Shown in pieces: positions 32,822-41,485 of a stretch of 64,000 bases of DNA. Source of the DNA: DATEPR01 sp036279295 (GTDB lineage Bacteria; Actinomycetota; Actinomycetes; Mycobacteriales; Pseudonocardiaceae); assembly GCA_036279295.1 (NCBI GenBank), contig DASUJK010000190.1, positions 1 through 64,000 of the forward strand. The letters run 5' to 3'. Every line of letters starts with the position of its first letter. Position 1 is the stretch's first letter. Below the pieces are notes generated by a model. The model was not told the DNA's origin. It worked only from the letters and a program-made list of their open reading frames with translations, and made no database searches. The position numbers and the translations under genes are program-made.

Positions 32822-33706
32822 ATGGACTTTCTGCGCCCCGGCACCTGGGCCGACGCTCTGGCCGCGAAAGCCGAGGTCCCGGACGCCGTGCCGATCGCGG
32901 GTGGCACCGATCTGATGGTCGAGTTGAACTTCGATCACCGTCGGCCGCCCGCGTTGCTGGACCTCAACCGGGTGACAGACCTCACCGAATGGGTGATGGT
33001 GGACGACCAGGTCCGGATCGGTGCCGGCGTCCCCTACACCAGGATCATCACCGAACTCGGCGACCGGCTGCCCGGCCTGGCCATGGCCAGTCGCACGGTC
33101 GGCTCACCACAGATCCGCAACCGGGGCACGGTCGGCGGCAACCTGGGCACCGCGTCGCCCGCCGGTGACGCCCACCCCGCGCTGCTCGCCGGGGACGCCG
33201 TGGTCGAGGTCGAGTCGGTGCGCGGCACCAGGACGATCCCCGTTGCCGACTTCTACCAAGGAGTGAAGCGCAACGCGCTGGCCGCCGACGAGCTGATCGC
33301 GGCCGTGCGCATCTCGACCGCGCAGGGGCCGCAGCAGTTCGCCAAGGTGGGCACCCGCAACGCCATGGTGATCGCGGTGTGCGCGTTCGGCCTGTGTCTG
33401 TTCCCGGCAGCCGGTCAGGTCGGTGCCGCGATCGGCTCGGCGGCACCGACCCCACGGCACGCGCGCGACGCCGAGGAGTTCCTGTCCGGCGAACTGGCCG
33501 AACACGGCTGGTGGGAGGCGCGTGAGCCGCGGCCGGAGGGCGTCGCGCGCCGGTTCGGTGAGCTGGTCGCGTCGGCGGCGTCGCCGATCGACGACGTCCG
33601 CGGCAGCGCCGCCTACCGCAGGCACGCGCTCGCCGTGCTGGCTCGCAGGACACTGGGTTGGGCATGGCAGGACTACCGGAACGGAGGTTGGCCGGCATGC
33701 GCCTGA
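32822..33706 (+). CDS. xanthine dehydrogenase FAD-binding subunit
   Basis: The 294-residue medium subunit of a molybdenum hydroxylase. The FAD site is seen in PIAGGTDLMVELNF and in the VGSPQIRNRGTVGGNLGTASPAGDAHPALLA signature; a C-terminal CODH-type domain follows. GAGGGAGGGTGG precedes the ATG at 32822. It is the first gene of the operon FAD subunit, 2Fe-2S subunit, 8-oxoguanine deaminase, Mo subunit, guanine deaminase, and overlaps the next gene by 10 bases. The purine neighbours make xanthine/hypoxanthine the likely substrate. Confidence 0.9.
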   Translation: MDFLRPGTWADALAAKAEVPDAVPIAGGTDLMVELNFDHRRPPALLDLNRVTDLTEWVMVDDQVRIGAGVPYTRIITELGDRLPGLAMASRTVGSPQIRNRGTVGGNLGTASPAGDAHPALLAGDAVVEVESVRGTRTIPVADFYQGVKRNALAADELIAAVRISTAQGPQQFAKVGTRNAMVIAVCAFGLCLFPAAGQVGAAIGSAAPTPRHARDAEEFLSGELAEHGWWEAREPRPEGVARRFGELVASAASPIDDVRGSAAYRRHALAVLARRTLGWAWQDYRNGGWPACA

Positions 33707-34164
33707 ACGTGACGGTGAACGGTGAACAGCACACCGCCGACGACGTGTGGGAGGCGGAGAGCCTGCTGTACGTGCTGCGTGAGCGACTGGGCCTGCCCGG
33801 CTCGAAGAACGCCTGTGAACAGGGCGAATGCGGCTCGTGCACGGTCTATCTGGACGGCACGCCGGTGTGTGCCTGCCTGGTCGCGGCCGGTCAGGCCGAG
33901 GGCAGGGACGTGCGGACCGTGGAGGGCCTTGCCGACGGCGACCAGTTGGACCCGGTGCAGGAGGCGTTCGTCGCGGCCGGTGCCGTGCAGTGCGGGTTCT
34001 GCACGCCCGGCCTGATCATCGCCACCCATGACCTGCTGCACCGGGTCGACCGGCCCAGCGACGCGGAGATCCGCGAGTCCCTGGCCGGGAACCTGTGCCG
34101 CTGCACGGGATACGAGAAGATCATGGACGCCGTCCGGCTGGCCGCGGAGCAGGTGCGGTCATGA
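33697..34164 (+). CDS. xanthine dehydrogenase 2Fe-2S subunit
   Basis: The 155-residue small subunit carries two [2Fe-2S] clusters. The plant-ferredoxin-type cluster is bound by CEQGECGSC and a following VCACL cysteine; the second by QCGFCTPG and LAGNLCRCTG. All eight cysteines are present. GGAGG lies about 9 bases before the ATG at 33697. The 3' end overlaps the deaminase start (ATGA). It passes electrons from the Mo centre to FAD. Confidence 0.93.
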   Translation: MRLNVTVNGEQHTADDVWEAESLLYVLRERLGLPGSKNACEQGECGSCTVYLDGTPVCACLVAAGQAEGRDVRTVEGLADGDQLDPVQEAFVAAGAVQCGFCTPGLIIATHDLLHRVDRPSDAEIRESLAGNLCRCTGYEKIMDAVRLAAEQVRS

Positions 34165-35519
34165 GCCGCGTGGTGATCACAGGCGGCGCACTGGCCACAG
34201 TGGACGACGATGGCACCGAGTATCCGTCCGGTCACGTCGTGGTGGACGGTGAACGGATCACCGAGGTCGGAGCCGGCCCGGCACCGGACGTGCCCGGTGC
34301 GACCGTGGTGGACGCCAGCGGCTGCCTGGTCACACCCGGCCTGGTGAACACCCACCACCACCTGTACCAGTGGGCCACCAGGGGAATGAGCCAGAACTCG
34401 ACGCTGTTCGAGTGGCTCGTCGAGCTGTATCCGGTGTGGGGCAGGCTGGACGCGCCCATCACGCATGCCGCCGCCAGCGCGGGGCTGGCCCGGCTCGCGC
34501 TCACCGGTGCCACGACCGTCGCCGACCATCACTACGTGTTCCCCACCGACGGCGGCGACCAGGCCGATGCCGTTGTCTCGGCGGCCGACCGGATCGGCAC
34601 CCGGCTGCACCTGGTCCGTGGCTCGATGGACCGTGGGGTGTCAGCCGGCGGCCTGCCGCCGGACAACATCGTGGAGGACACCGACGCGGCACTGGCCGCC
34701 ACCGAGCAGGCCATCACGAAGTACCACGACCCGGCCGGCAACGCGCGGATCCAGGTCGCCGTCGGGCCGTGCTCGCCGTTCTCGGTGACCGAGGCGCTGA
34801 TGACCGGTGCCGCCGAACTGGCCCGTGGGCTCGGCGTGCGAATGCACACTCATCTCGCCGAGACCCTGGACGAGGACGAGCAGTGCCAGCGCGAGTTCGG
34901 CTGCACGCCCGCGCAGTACGCGGAGCGGCTCGGCTGGCTCGGTGACGACGTCTGGCTCGCGCACAGCGTGCACCTGGACACCCACGCGATCGCCAGGATC
35001 GGCGCCACCGGCACGGGTGCCGCGCACTGTCCGACGTCCAACGGCAGGCTCGGCGCCGGCATCGCGCCGGTCGCGCAGTTGCTGGCCGCTGGTGCTCCGG
35101 TCGGCCTCGGTGTGGACGGTGCCGCGTCCAACGAGTCCGGCGGCCTGGCCGAGGAGATGCACCAGGCCCTGCTGTACGCCAGGCTGCGCGGCGGTCCGAC
35201 TGCGCTCGGGCCGCGTCAGGCGTTGTGGCTGGCGACCATGGGCGGTGCCCGATGCCTTGGCCGCTCGGCCGATCTCGGGTCGCTGGAACCGGGGAAACTG
35301 GCCGACATCGCGGTCTGGAGGCTGACCGATCTCGTTCACGCCGGTATCACCGATCCGGTGGCCGCGCTCGTGCTCGGGGCGCCGGCACCGCTGGCCACAC
35401 TGCTGGTCGGCGGCACCACTGTGGTCAGTGCGGGCACACTGGTCACAGCGGACGAGAACGCGATCGCGACGGACCTGAGGGCGGCACACCGGACCCTGAT
35501 CGAGAGGGGCCAGTCATGA
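34161..35519 (+). CDS. 8-oxoguanine deaminase-like amidohydrolase
   Basis: A 452-residue amidohydrolase-superfamily enzyme of the TrzN/AtzB/8-oxoguanine deaminase group. Metal ligands appear in LVNTHHHLYQW, MHTHLAET, LAHSVHLD and GVDGAASNESG, and the mononuclear site is complete. Members of this group in xanthine dehydrogenase operons deaminate 8-oxoguanine to urate; guanine or a triazine-like substrate is less likely here. It is embedded between XDH subunit genes, with ATGA overlaps at both ends. Confidence 0.82.
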   Translation: MSRVVITGGALATVDDDGTEYPSGHVVVDGERITEVGAGPAPDVPGATVVDASGCLVTPGLVNTHHHLYQWATRGMSQNSTLFEWLVELYPVWGRLDAPITHAAASAGLARLALTGATTVADHHYVFPTDGGDQADAVVSAADRIGTRLHLVRGSMDRGVSAGGLPPDNIVEDTDAALAATEQAITKYHDPAGNARIQVAVGPCSPFSVTEALMTGAAELARGLGVRMHTHLAETLDEDEQCQREFGCTPAQYAERLGWLGDDVWLAHSVHLDTHAIARIGATGTGAAHCPTSNGRLGAGIAPVAQLLAAGAPVGLGVDGAASNESGGLAEEMHQALLYARLRGGPTALGPRQALWLATMGGARCLGRSADLGSLEPGKLADIAVWRLTDLVHAGITDPVAALVLGAPAPLATLLVGGTTVVSAGTLVTADENAIATDLRAAHRTLIERGQS

Positions 35520-37807
35520 CCGAATCGCTGCGGACGACCACGGCGGGCGGTGTGGGCGCGAGCCCGCAGCGGCCGGACGGCGCGCTCAAGGCGCGTGGCG
35601 AGTTCGCCTACTCGTCCGACCTGTGGCACGAGGACATGATCTGGGGCGCCACGTTGCGCAGCCCGCACCCGCACGCCCGGATTCTGCGGGTGGACATCAC
35701 CGAGGCACTGAAACTGCCCGGTGTCTACGCGGTGCTCACGCATGCCGACGTGCCGGGCACCAACCTGTACGGGCTCGAACACCAGGATCAGCCGGTGCTG
35801 GCCGTGGACATGGTGCGCTACCAGGGCGAACCGATCGCGCTGGTCGGTGCCGACCACCCGGAGACGGCTCGGCGGGCGCTGGCCCGGATCACCGTCGACT
35901 ACGAGGTGCTCACACCGCTGACCGACGCGCGGGCCGCGGTACGTGGCGACGGGCCGGAGCTGCATCCCGGCGGCAATGTCGTGCGGCACGTGCCGATCCG
36001 GCACGGTGACATGGCGGCCGGCGAGGCGCTGGCCGACGTGGTGGTCACCGGCGAGTACGAGGTCGGCATGCAGGACCAGGCCTTTCTCGGGCCCGAGTCC
36101 GGGTTGGCGGTGCCAGCCGAGGACGGTGGCATCGACATGTTCGTGGCCACCCAGTGGCTGCACGTCGACCAGCGGCAGATCTCGTCGGCACTGGGCCTGC
36201 CGACGGACAAGGTCCGGTTGACGCTGGCCGGGGTCGGCGGCGCGTTCGGCGGGCGCGAGGACCTGTCGATGCAGGTGCACGCCTGCCTGCTGGCGCGCTA
36301 CACCGGTAAGCCGGTGAAGATGGTCTACAACCGTGAGGAGTCGTTCTTCGGGCACGTGCACCGGCATCCGGCGACACTGCGCTACGAGCACGGCGCGACC
36401 AGCGACGGCAGGCTGGTGTTCGTGCGGGCGGCGATCTACCTGGACGGCGGTGCGTACGCGTCCAGCACACCGGCCGTGGTGGCGAACGCGGCAACCCTCG
36501 GCGTCGGCCCGTACGACGTGCCGAACGTGTCCATCGACTGCTGGGGTGTGTACACCAACAACCCGCCATGCGGTGCGATGCGTGGTTTCGGCGCCGTACA
36601 GGCCGGTTTCGCCTACGAGTCGCAAATGGACAAACTGGCGGCGCGGCTGGGTCTCGATCCGGTCGAGGTGCGGATGCGCAACGCGATGACCGAGGGCAGC
36701 GTCATGCCGACCGGCCAGGTGGTCGACTCGGCCGCACCGGTCGTCGAGTTGCTGCGGCTGGTGCGCGACAGGCCGCTGCCGGTCGTCGCCAGTGGTGCCG
36801 TGGACATCCGGATGATGCCCGGCGGTGTCTCGAACACCACCCACGGCGAGGGTGTCGTGCGCGGGATCGGTTATGCGGTCGGCATCAAGAACATCTGCTT
36901 CTCCGAAGGGTTCGACGACTACTCGACCGCTCGGCTGCGGCTGGAGGTGGTCGGCGACGAGCCGTCGGTCATGGTGCACACGGCGGCGGCCGAGGTCGGG
37001 CAGGGCCTGATCACGATCCAGCAGCAGATCGTGCGCACCGAGTTGGGTGTGCGGCACGTGACGATCCATCCCGCCGACACCGGTGTGGGCAACGGCGGAT
37101 CGTCGTCGGCGTCCCGGCAGACGTACGTCACCGGTGGCGCGGTGAAGGCGGCGTGCGAGGCCGTGCGGGCCAAGGTGCTGACGCTGGCCGCGCACAAGTG
37201 GGGTGTGCCGAGGCGCGAATTGTCCCTTGTGGACGGCAAACTGGTGGCTGAACGGCACGGCGTGCTCGGTGACCTGGTCGACACGCTCGGCACGACGGTC
37301 GTCGAGGAGACGACGGAGTGGCGGCACCGGCCGACCGAACCGCTCGACCCGATCACCGGTCAGGGCAACGCCCACGTGCAGTACGGGTTCGCGGCGCACC
37401 GGGCAGTGGTCGACGTGGACACCGAGTTGGGTTTGGTGCGAGTCGTGCGGCTCGACTGTGCGCAGGACGTCGGCCGGGCGATGAACCCGCAGGCCGTGCT
37501 CGGCCAGATCCACGGCGGTTCGGCGCAGGGGCTCGGGTTGGCGGTGATGGAGGAGATCCAGATCGTGGACGGGAAGATCCGCAACCCGTCGTTCACCGAC
37601 TACCTGATCCCGACCATCCTGGACATGCCGCCGATGGACGTCGACGTGCTGGAACTGGCCGACCCGCACGCGCCATATGGGTTGCGTGGCGTCGGCGAAC
37701 CGCCGACGATCTCGTCAACACCCGCGATCGTGGCGGCGATCCGGGCGGCCACCGGTCTGGCGCTGACCAGGACGCCGGTCCGGCCGGAACACATCACCGG
37801 TACGTAG
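35516..37807 (+). CDS. xanthine dehydrogenase molybdopterin-binding subunit
   Basis: The 763-residue large catalytic subunit. The N-terminal hammerhead domain (KARGEFAYSSDLWHEDMIWGATLRSPHPHARI) is followed by the Mo-cofactor domain with GGAFGGRED, GAMRGFGAVQ, TAAAEVGQGL and the catalytic glutamate in RGVGEPPTISSTPAI. It oxidises hypoxanthine and xanthine to urate with the other two subunits. A maturation factor of the XdhC type is not in the window. The ATG at 35516 overlaps the preceding stop. Confidence 0.92.
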   Translation: MTESLRTTTAGGVGASPQRPDGALKARGEFAYSSDLWHEDMIWGATLRSPHPHARILRVDITEALKLPGVYAVLTHADVPGTNLYGLEHQDQPVLAVDMVRYQGEPIALVGADHPETARRALARITVDYEVLTPLTDARAAVRGDGPELHPGGNVVRHVPIRHGDMAAGEALADVVVTGEYEVGMQDQAFLGPESGLAVPAEDGGIDMFVATQWLHVDQRQISSALGLPTDKVRLTLAGVGGAFGGREDLSMQVHACLLARYTGKPVKMVYNREESFFGHVHRHPATLRYEHGATSDGRLVFVRAAIYLDGGAYASSTPAVVANAATLGVGPYDVPNVSIDCWGVYTNNPPCGAMRGFGAVQAGFAYESQMDKLAARLGLDPVEVRMRNAMTEGSVMPTGQVVDSAAPVVELLRLVRDRPLPVVASGAVDIRMMPGGVSNTTHGEGVVRGIGYAVGIKNICFSEGFDDYSTARLRLEVVGDEPSVMVHTAAAEVGQGLITIQQQIVRTELGVRHVTIHPADTGVGNGGSSSASRQTYVTGGAVKAACEAVRAKVLTLAAHKWGVPRRELSLVDGKLVAERHGVLGDLVDTLGTTVVEETTEWRHRPTEPLDPITGQGNAHVQYGFAAHRAVVDVDTELGLVRVVRLDCAQDVGRAMNPQAVLGQIHGGSAQGLGLAVMEEIQIVDGKIRNPSFTDYLIPTILDMPPMDVDVLELADPHAPYGLRGVGEPPTISSTPAIVAAIRAATGLALTRTPVRPEHITGT

Positions 37808-37822
37808 GTCTAATTGGAGGCA

Positions 37823-38293
37823 GTGTTGCTCGACGCTGGTTTGCTGGCGCAGGTCGTGCGGTTGGCGACGGACAACGTGGCCGATGGTGGTGGCCCGTTC
37901 GGCGCGATGATCGTCCGGGACGGTTCGGTGGTGGCCACCGGCACCAACCAGGTCACGGCGGCGCCGGACCCGACTGCGCACGCCGAGATCGTCGCCATCC
38001 GGGCCGCGTGCCGGTCGATCGGCGACTTCCGGCTGGACGGCTGTGTGCTGGTGGCGTCGTGCGAGCCGTGCCCGATGTGCCTGGCGGCGGCCCTGTGGTC
38101 CAGGGTGGACCGGGTGATCTACGCGGCCGATCGCGATGACGCCGCCGCGGCCGGTTTTGACGACCGGGCGTTCTACGAGTTGTTCGAGCAGTCGAGGTCG
38201 ACGTGGCCGGTCGCGGTGACCCAGTTGTCCACCGCGGATGCGACGGCGCCGTTCTCGGCGTGGCTGGCGAAGCCGGAGCGGGTGAGTTACTGA
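37823..38293 (+). CDS. guaD: guanine deaminase (cytidine-deaminase fold)
   Basis: A 156-residue zinc deaminase. The zinc site comprises His in TAHAEIVAI with the catalytic Glu, and two cysteines in SCEPCPMCLAA. NVADGGGPFGAMIV upstream and the AADRDDAAAAGFDD segment are typical of GuaD-type nucleoside deaminases. It makes xanthine from guanine, feeding the XDH encoded just upstream. GGAGG at 37816-37820 allows starts at GTG 37823 or TTG 37826; the latter has better spacing. It ends 7 bases from the convergent allantoicase-MtnA stop. Confidence 0.85.
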   Translation: MLLDAGLLAQVVRLATDNVADGGGPFGAMIVRDGSVVATGTNQVTAAPDPTAHAEIVAIRAACRSIGDFRLDGCVLVASCEPCPMCLAAALWSRVDRVIYAADRDDAAAAGFDDRAFYELFEQSRSTWPVAVTQLSTADATAPFSAWLAKPERVSY

Positions 38294-38300
38294 GCCTCTG

Positions 38301-40388
38301 TCATGGCAGGCTGCGCAGCTCGGTGACGACGGCGGTGATCAGCTCGATGGGGGTCACGTCGAATGCCGGGTTGAAGGCGTCAGCGCCTGCGGGGGCGTTC
38401 TGTGCGGTCACCTCGGCGGCCGGCCGTTCCTCGATGACGATGCCGGTCCCGTTCTCCAGCGTTGTGTCCACCGTAGACTCAGGTGCGACGACGAGGAACG
38501 GGATGCCGGTTCGGTGGGCGGCCAGGGCGAGCGAGTAGGTGCCGATCTTGTTCGCGGTGTCGCCGTTGGCTGCGATCCGGTCGGCGCCGACGACAACGCA
38601 GTCGACCAGGCCTCTGGCGATCAGGGCGGGCGCGGCCGAGTCGACGGTGATCCGGTAGGGGATGCCGGCTTCGGCGAGTTCCCACGCCGTCAGCCGGGCG
38701 CCTTGGAGGAGTGGCCGGGTCTCGGTGGCGACGACGAGTTCGATGGCGTCGCGGGCGGCCAGGTGTCGGATGGCGCCCAGGGCGGTGCCCCAGGCGCCGG
38801 TGGCGAGTCGACCGGTGTTGCAGTGTGTCAACACCCGGAGTGGTCGGTGTGGACACAGTTGTTGCAGGAGGTCAGCGGCTCGTTGTGAGGCAGCCCGGTT
38901 CACGTGTTCGTCCTCGTCGAGGATGGCGAAGGCCTCGGCCAGCACGGCGGCTGGTCCGTCGGCGAGTTTGGTCAGGGCGCGGGCCACGCCCCACGCGAGG
39001 TTGACGGCGGTCGGGCGGGCGTTGGCGAGCAGCGTGGCGTCTGCCTGCACTTGTGCCAGGTTGTCGGGGTGGCGTTGGGCGGACAGGGCGACACCGAAGG
39101 CGCCGGCGATGCCGAGCGCGGGGGCACCGCGCACGGCCAGCTCTTTGATGGCGACGATCAGTTCATCCACTGTGGATAGTCGGAGCAGCCGGTGCTGGTG
39201 CGGGAGGCGCCGTTGGTCGAGGGTGACCAGGGCGTTGTCCACCCAGTCGAACGTCCGGGCGGTGGGGGTGGTGGGGGTCCGGTCTTGGTGCCAGGTGGCC
39301 GTCGACTGCCGCACGCCGACAGCCGAGTCGGCCCCCGGCGCCCGCGAGTCGACCCTTCCCGCGGGCGAGTCGACCGTGCCGGTGTCGGCCCCGGTCTCGG
39401 GTTCGCCGCTCGTCGGGTGGCCGTAGGCGCGGAATCTGCCGATGCCGCCGTCCGGGAATACGTCCAGTCTCAGGTGGGTGACCAGCTCCGGCACCGTGAC
39501 CCGGAAGCGGTGTGCCGTGTCCGGCCGCAACCTCGTTCGCGGCAACACCGGTCGCCACGCACCTTCGTCGTCCAACGATGCCTGCCGCGCATCGATGCCC
39601 GTCACCGACACCTCGTCGGGCGCGTTCCCCTTGTAGTGCGTCGTGTCGATCTCCAGCACCTCGGGTCGCCCGGCCGCCGCCAACCGGATCACCGCCCAGT
39701 CGTGTCCGTCGTCCCTGCGTCTCGCCGTCTCCCACCCGTCACTCATGAACAGCGACTGGCCCGGTTGCAACATGTTGTTCGGCGGCGAGTAGAACCAATT
39801 GCTGCACCGCTCGACCGAACCCCCGTTGGCCAGCGCCGCTAGATCGAACGGCATGCCGGACCACCACGACCGGTCCGGTGCCGGCCTGCCGTGCACCCGC
39901 AGCCTGGCCACACCACCGTCCGGGTAGATCCGCAGCCGCACGTGCGTGTATCGCCCACCACCGTCCACTGTGAACACATTCTTCGTGTCCCCCGCCAACG
40001 GCGACCTCGGCACGATAGGCGCCCACGAAGCGGCCAGCAACTCCGCAGGCGCCGGGTAGCCATCCACCGCGCACCCCTCGACCGACGCGAACGGCGGATA
40101 GTTCCCGGTAAAAAACGCGGTGTCCACCACCACCGTGTGGACTATCCCCGGGACACCCAATCGGATGATCACCCAATCGTGGTCACCCGGTTCACGGCGC
40201 CGCCTGCGCGTCTCCCAGCCGTCGTACTCCTGGCCCTTGTTGGTGAACGTGTGCGGCCGGTACTCGGGCGCCGATGGCCGGATCAGGTTCTCCTGCTCGG
40301 CGAAGAACTCGTCACTGGACGCCAGCACCCCACCACCGAGCCGCCTGGACGCCAGATCGGGCAGCCGGGACCACTCGTCGATGCTCAC
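38301..40388 (-). CDS. fusion of allantoicase and methylthioribose-1-phosphate isomerase (MtnA)
   Basis: One uninterrupted 695-codon frame. Residues 1-325 form allantoicase, with two repeats each holding a DGWET...HDW..IRL block (56-78 and 218-236) and a closing FPDGGIGRFRAYG; it hydrolyses allantoate. Residues 326-376 are a low-complexity linker. Residues 377-695 are MtnA of the eIF2B-alpha fold: RGAPALGIAGAFG, catalytic Cys523 in THCNTGRLAT, Asp603 in GADRIAANGDTANKIGTY, and NPAFDVTPIELITAV at the end. MtnA isomerises methylthioribose-1-phosphate in methionine salvage. GTG at 40388 overlaps the glycerate kinase stop. Whether both halves are active is untested. Confidence 0.88.
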   Translation of the reverse strand: MSIDEWSRLPDLASRRLGGGVLASSDEFFAEQENLIRPSAPEYRPHTFTNKGQEYDGWETRRRRREPGDHDWVIIRLGVPGIVHTVVVDTAFFTGNYPPFASVEGCAVDGYPAPAELLAASWAPIVPRSPLAGDTKNVFTVDGGGRYTHVRLRIYPDGGVARLRVHGRPAPDRSWWSGMPFDLAALANGGSVERCSNWFYSPPNNMLQPGQSLFMSDGWETARRRDDGHDWAVIRLAAAGRPEVLEIDTTHYKGNAPDEVSVTGIDARQASLDDEGAWRPVLPRTRLRPDTAHRFRVTVPELVTHLRLDVFPDGGIGRFRAYGHPTSGEPETGADTGTVDSPAGRVDSRAPGADSAVGVRQSTATWHQDRTPTTPTARTFDWVDNALVTLDQRRLPHQHRLLRLSTVDELIVAIKELAVRGAPALGIAGAFGVALSAQRHPDNLAQVQADATLLANARPTAVNLAWGVARALTKLADGPAAVLAEAFAILDEDEHVNRAASQRAADLLQQLCPHRPLRVLTHCNTGRLATGAWGTALGAIRHLAARDAIELVVATETRPLLQGARLTAWELAEAGIPYRITVDSAAPALIARGLVDCVVVGADRIAANGDTANKIGTYSLALAAHRTGIPFLVVAPESTVDTTLENGTGIVIEERPAAEVTAQNAPAGADAFNPAFDVTPIELITAVVTELRSLP
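39344..39375. repeat. 11-bp direct repeat inside the fusion linker
   Basis: GCGAGTCGACC occurs at 39344-39354 and 39365-39375, encoding part of the low-complexity linker (about residues 338-349). Each copy contains the palindrome GTCGAC. A related CGAGTCGGCC lies just to the left. Confidence 0.5.
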
Positions 40389-41485
40389 AGCCAGTCCTCG
40401 GCGACCCGCATGGTCAATCGCTCCAACAGATTCGCGGCGTCGGCGATGGACCGAGCAGGGTCCGGCTCGATGTCGGCCAGCACGTACGCCGCCGAGATTC
40501 CGGCGTCGGCCAGTGTCTGCTGGTCCAACTGACACCGCCCGGCCACCGCGACCGCCCGCACACCGGCACGCGCGGCCGCCTGGACCACACCGATCGGCGC
40601 CTTGCCGTGCAGGCTCTGCTCGTCCAGCGACCCCTCCCCCGTGATCACCAGCCGCGCACCAACCAGGTGGTCCGCGAAGCCGACCAGGTCCAGCAGCAGG
40701 TCGATGCCCGACCGCCGGGTGGCACCGAGCACGGCGAGCGCCGCGAAGCCGATGCCACCCGCCGCACCGGCGCCCGGCGCCTCGGCCACGTCAGGATCAA
40801 CCAATCCCGCCCACGTCCGCAGGCCGGCCGCCAGCTGCTCCACCTGCGCCGGATCAGCACCTTTCTGCGGAGCGAACACCGGGGCGGCGCCGTCCGGACC
40901 GAGCAACGGGTTGTCCACGTCGGTGGCCAGCACCACGGTCAGCCCCAACCCGCGCACGCCGGTCAGGTCGACACTCGCCGCCCTGGTCAGCGCGCCACCA
41001 CCGGGCGGCAGCGCCGAACCGTCGACGTCCAGCACCCGGCCGCCCAGCGCGGTGATCAGCCCCGTGCCACCGTCCGTACTCGCCGAGCCGCCGACACCGA
41101 GCACCGCGGTCGTGCAACCAGCGGCAGCAGCGGCCAACAGCAGCTCACCAACCCCGAAGCTGGACGCGGTCAACGGCGCCGGCACACCGTCCGGCAGCAC
41201 GGCCAGCCCGCATGCGGACGCGGCCTCCACCACGGCGACACCGTCCCGGATCGCGATCGTCGCGGTTACCGGTTGTCCGGTCGGTCCCTCGACCGTGGTG
41301 CGCAACGGGGTGAACCCGGCGGCCAGTGCCGCGTCGACCGTGCCGTCACCGCCGTCGGCCACCGGCACCTGGTGCACGTCCAGGTCCGGTCGCGCCCGCG
41401 CGATCCCCCTGGCCACGGCGGCGGCTGCCTCGGGCGCGGTCAGCGAACCCTTGAACTTGTCCGGCGCCACCACCACATGGCTCAT
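40385..41485 (-). CDS. glycerate kinase (GarK/GlxK family)
   Basis: The 366-residue protein phosphorylates D-glycerate to 2-phosphoglycerate. Family landmarks are APDKFKGSLTAPEAA at the N-terminus, VPVADGGDGTVDA, GVGGSASTDGGTGLITALGG, ATDVDNPLLG and VITGEGSLDEQSLHGKAP. Length is normal. It is coupled to the upstream reductase (ATGA) and to the downstream fusion gene (GTGA). The order reductase, glycerate kinase, allantoicase indicates use of glyoxylate from allantoin by the glycerate pathway. Confidence 0.93.
   Translation of the reverse strand: MSHVVVAPDKFKGSLTAPEAAAAVARGIARARPDLDVHQVPVADGGDGTVDAALAAGFTPLRTTVEGPTGQPVTATIAIRDGVAVVEAASACGLAVLPDGVPAPLTASSFGVGELLLAAAAAGCTTAVLGVGGSASTDGGTGLITALGGRVLDVDGSALPPGGGALTRAASVDLTGVRGLGLTVVLATDVDNPLLGPDGAAPVFAPQKGADPAQVEQLAAGLRTWAGLVDPDVAEAPGAGAAGGIGFAALAVLGATRRSGIDLLLDLVGFADHLVGARLVITGEGSLDEQSLHGKAPIGVVQAAARAGVRAVAVAGRCQLDQQTLADAGISAAYVLADIEPDPARSIADAANLLERLTMRVAEDWL

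Noticed and set aside
32659..32907. 82-codon minus-strand frame crossing the XDH promoter
   Set aside because: It spans the operator and the start of the xanthine dehydrogenase FAD subunit gene and has shadow composition.
35336..37669. 777-codon open frame antisense to the xanthine dehydrogenase Mo subunit
   Set aside because: His/Arg/Val-rich nonsense composition typical of antisense frames in high-GC DNA; the plus strand carries complete XDH motifs.
38294..40535. Two separate genes for allantoicase and MtnA with an overlooked stop
   Set aside because: I followed the frame through the linker and found no stop or internal ribosome site; it is reported as a fusion pending resequencing.
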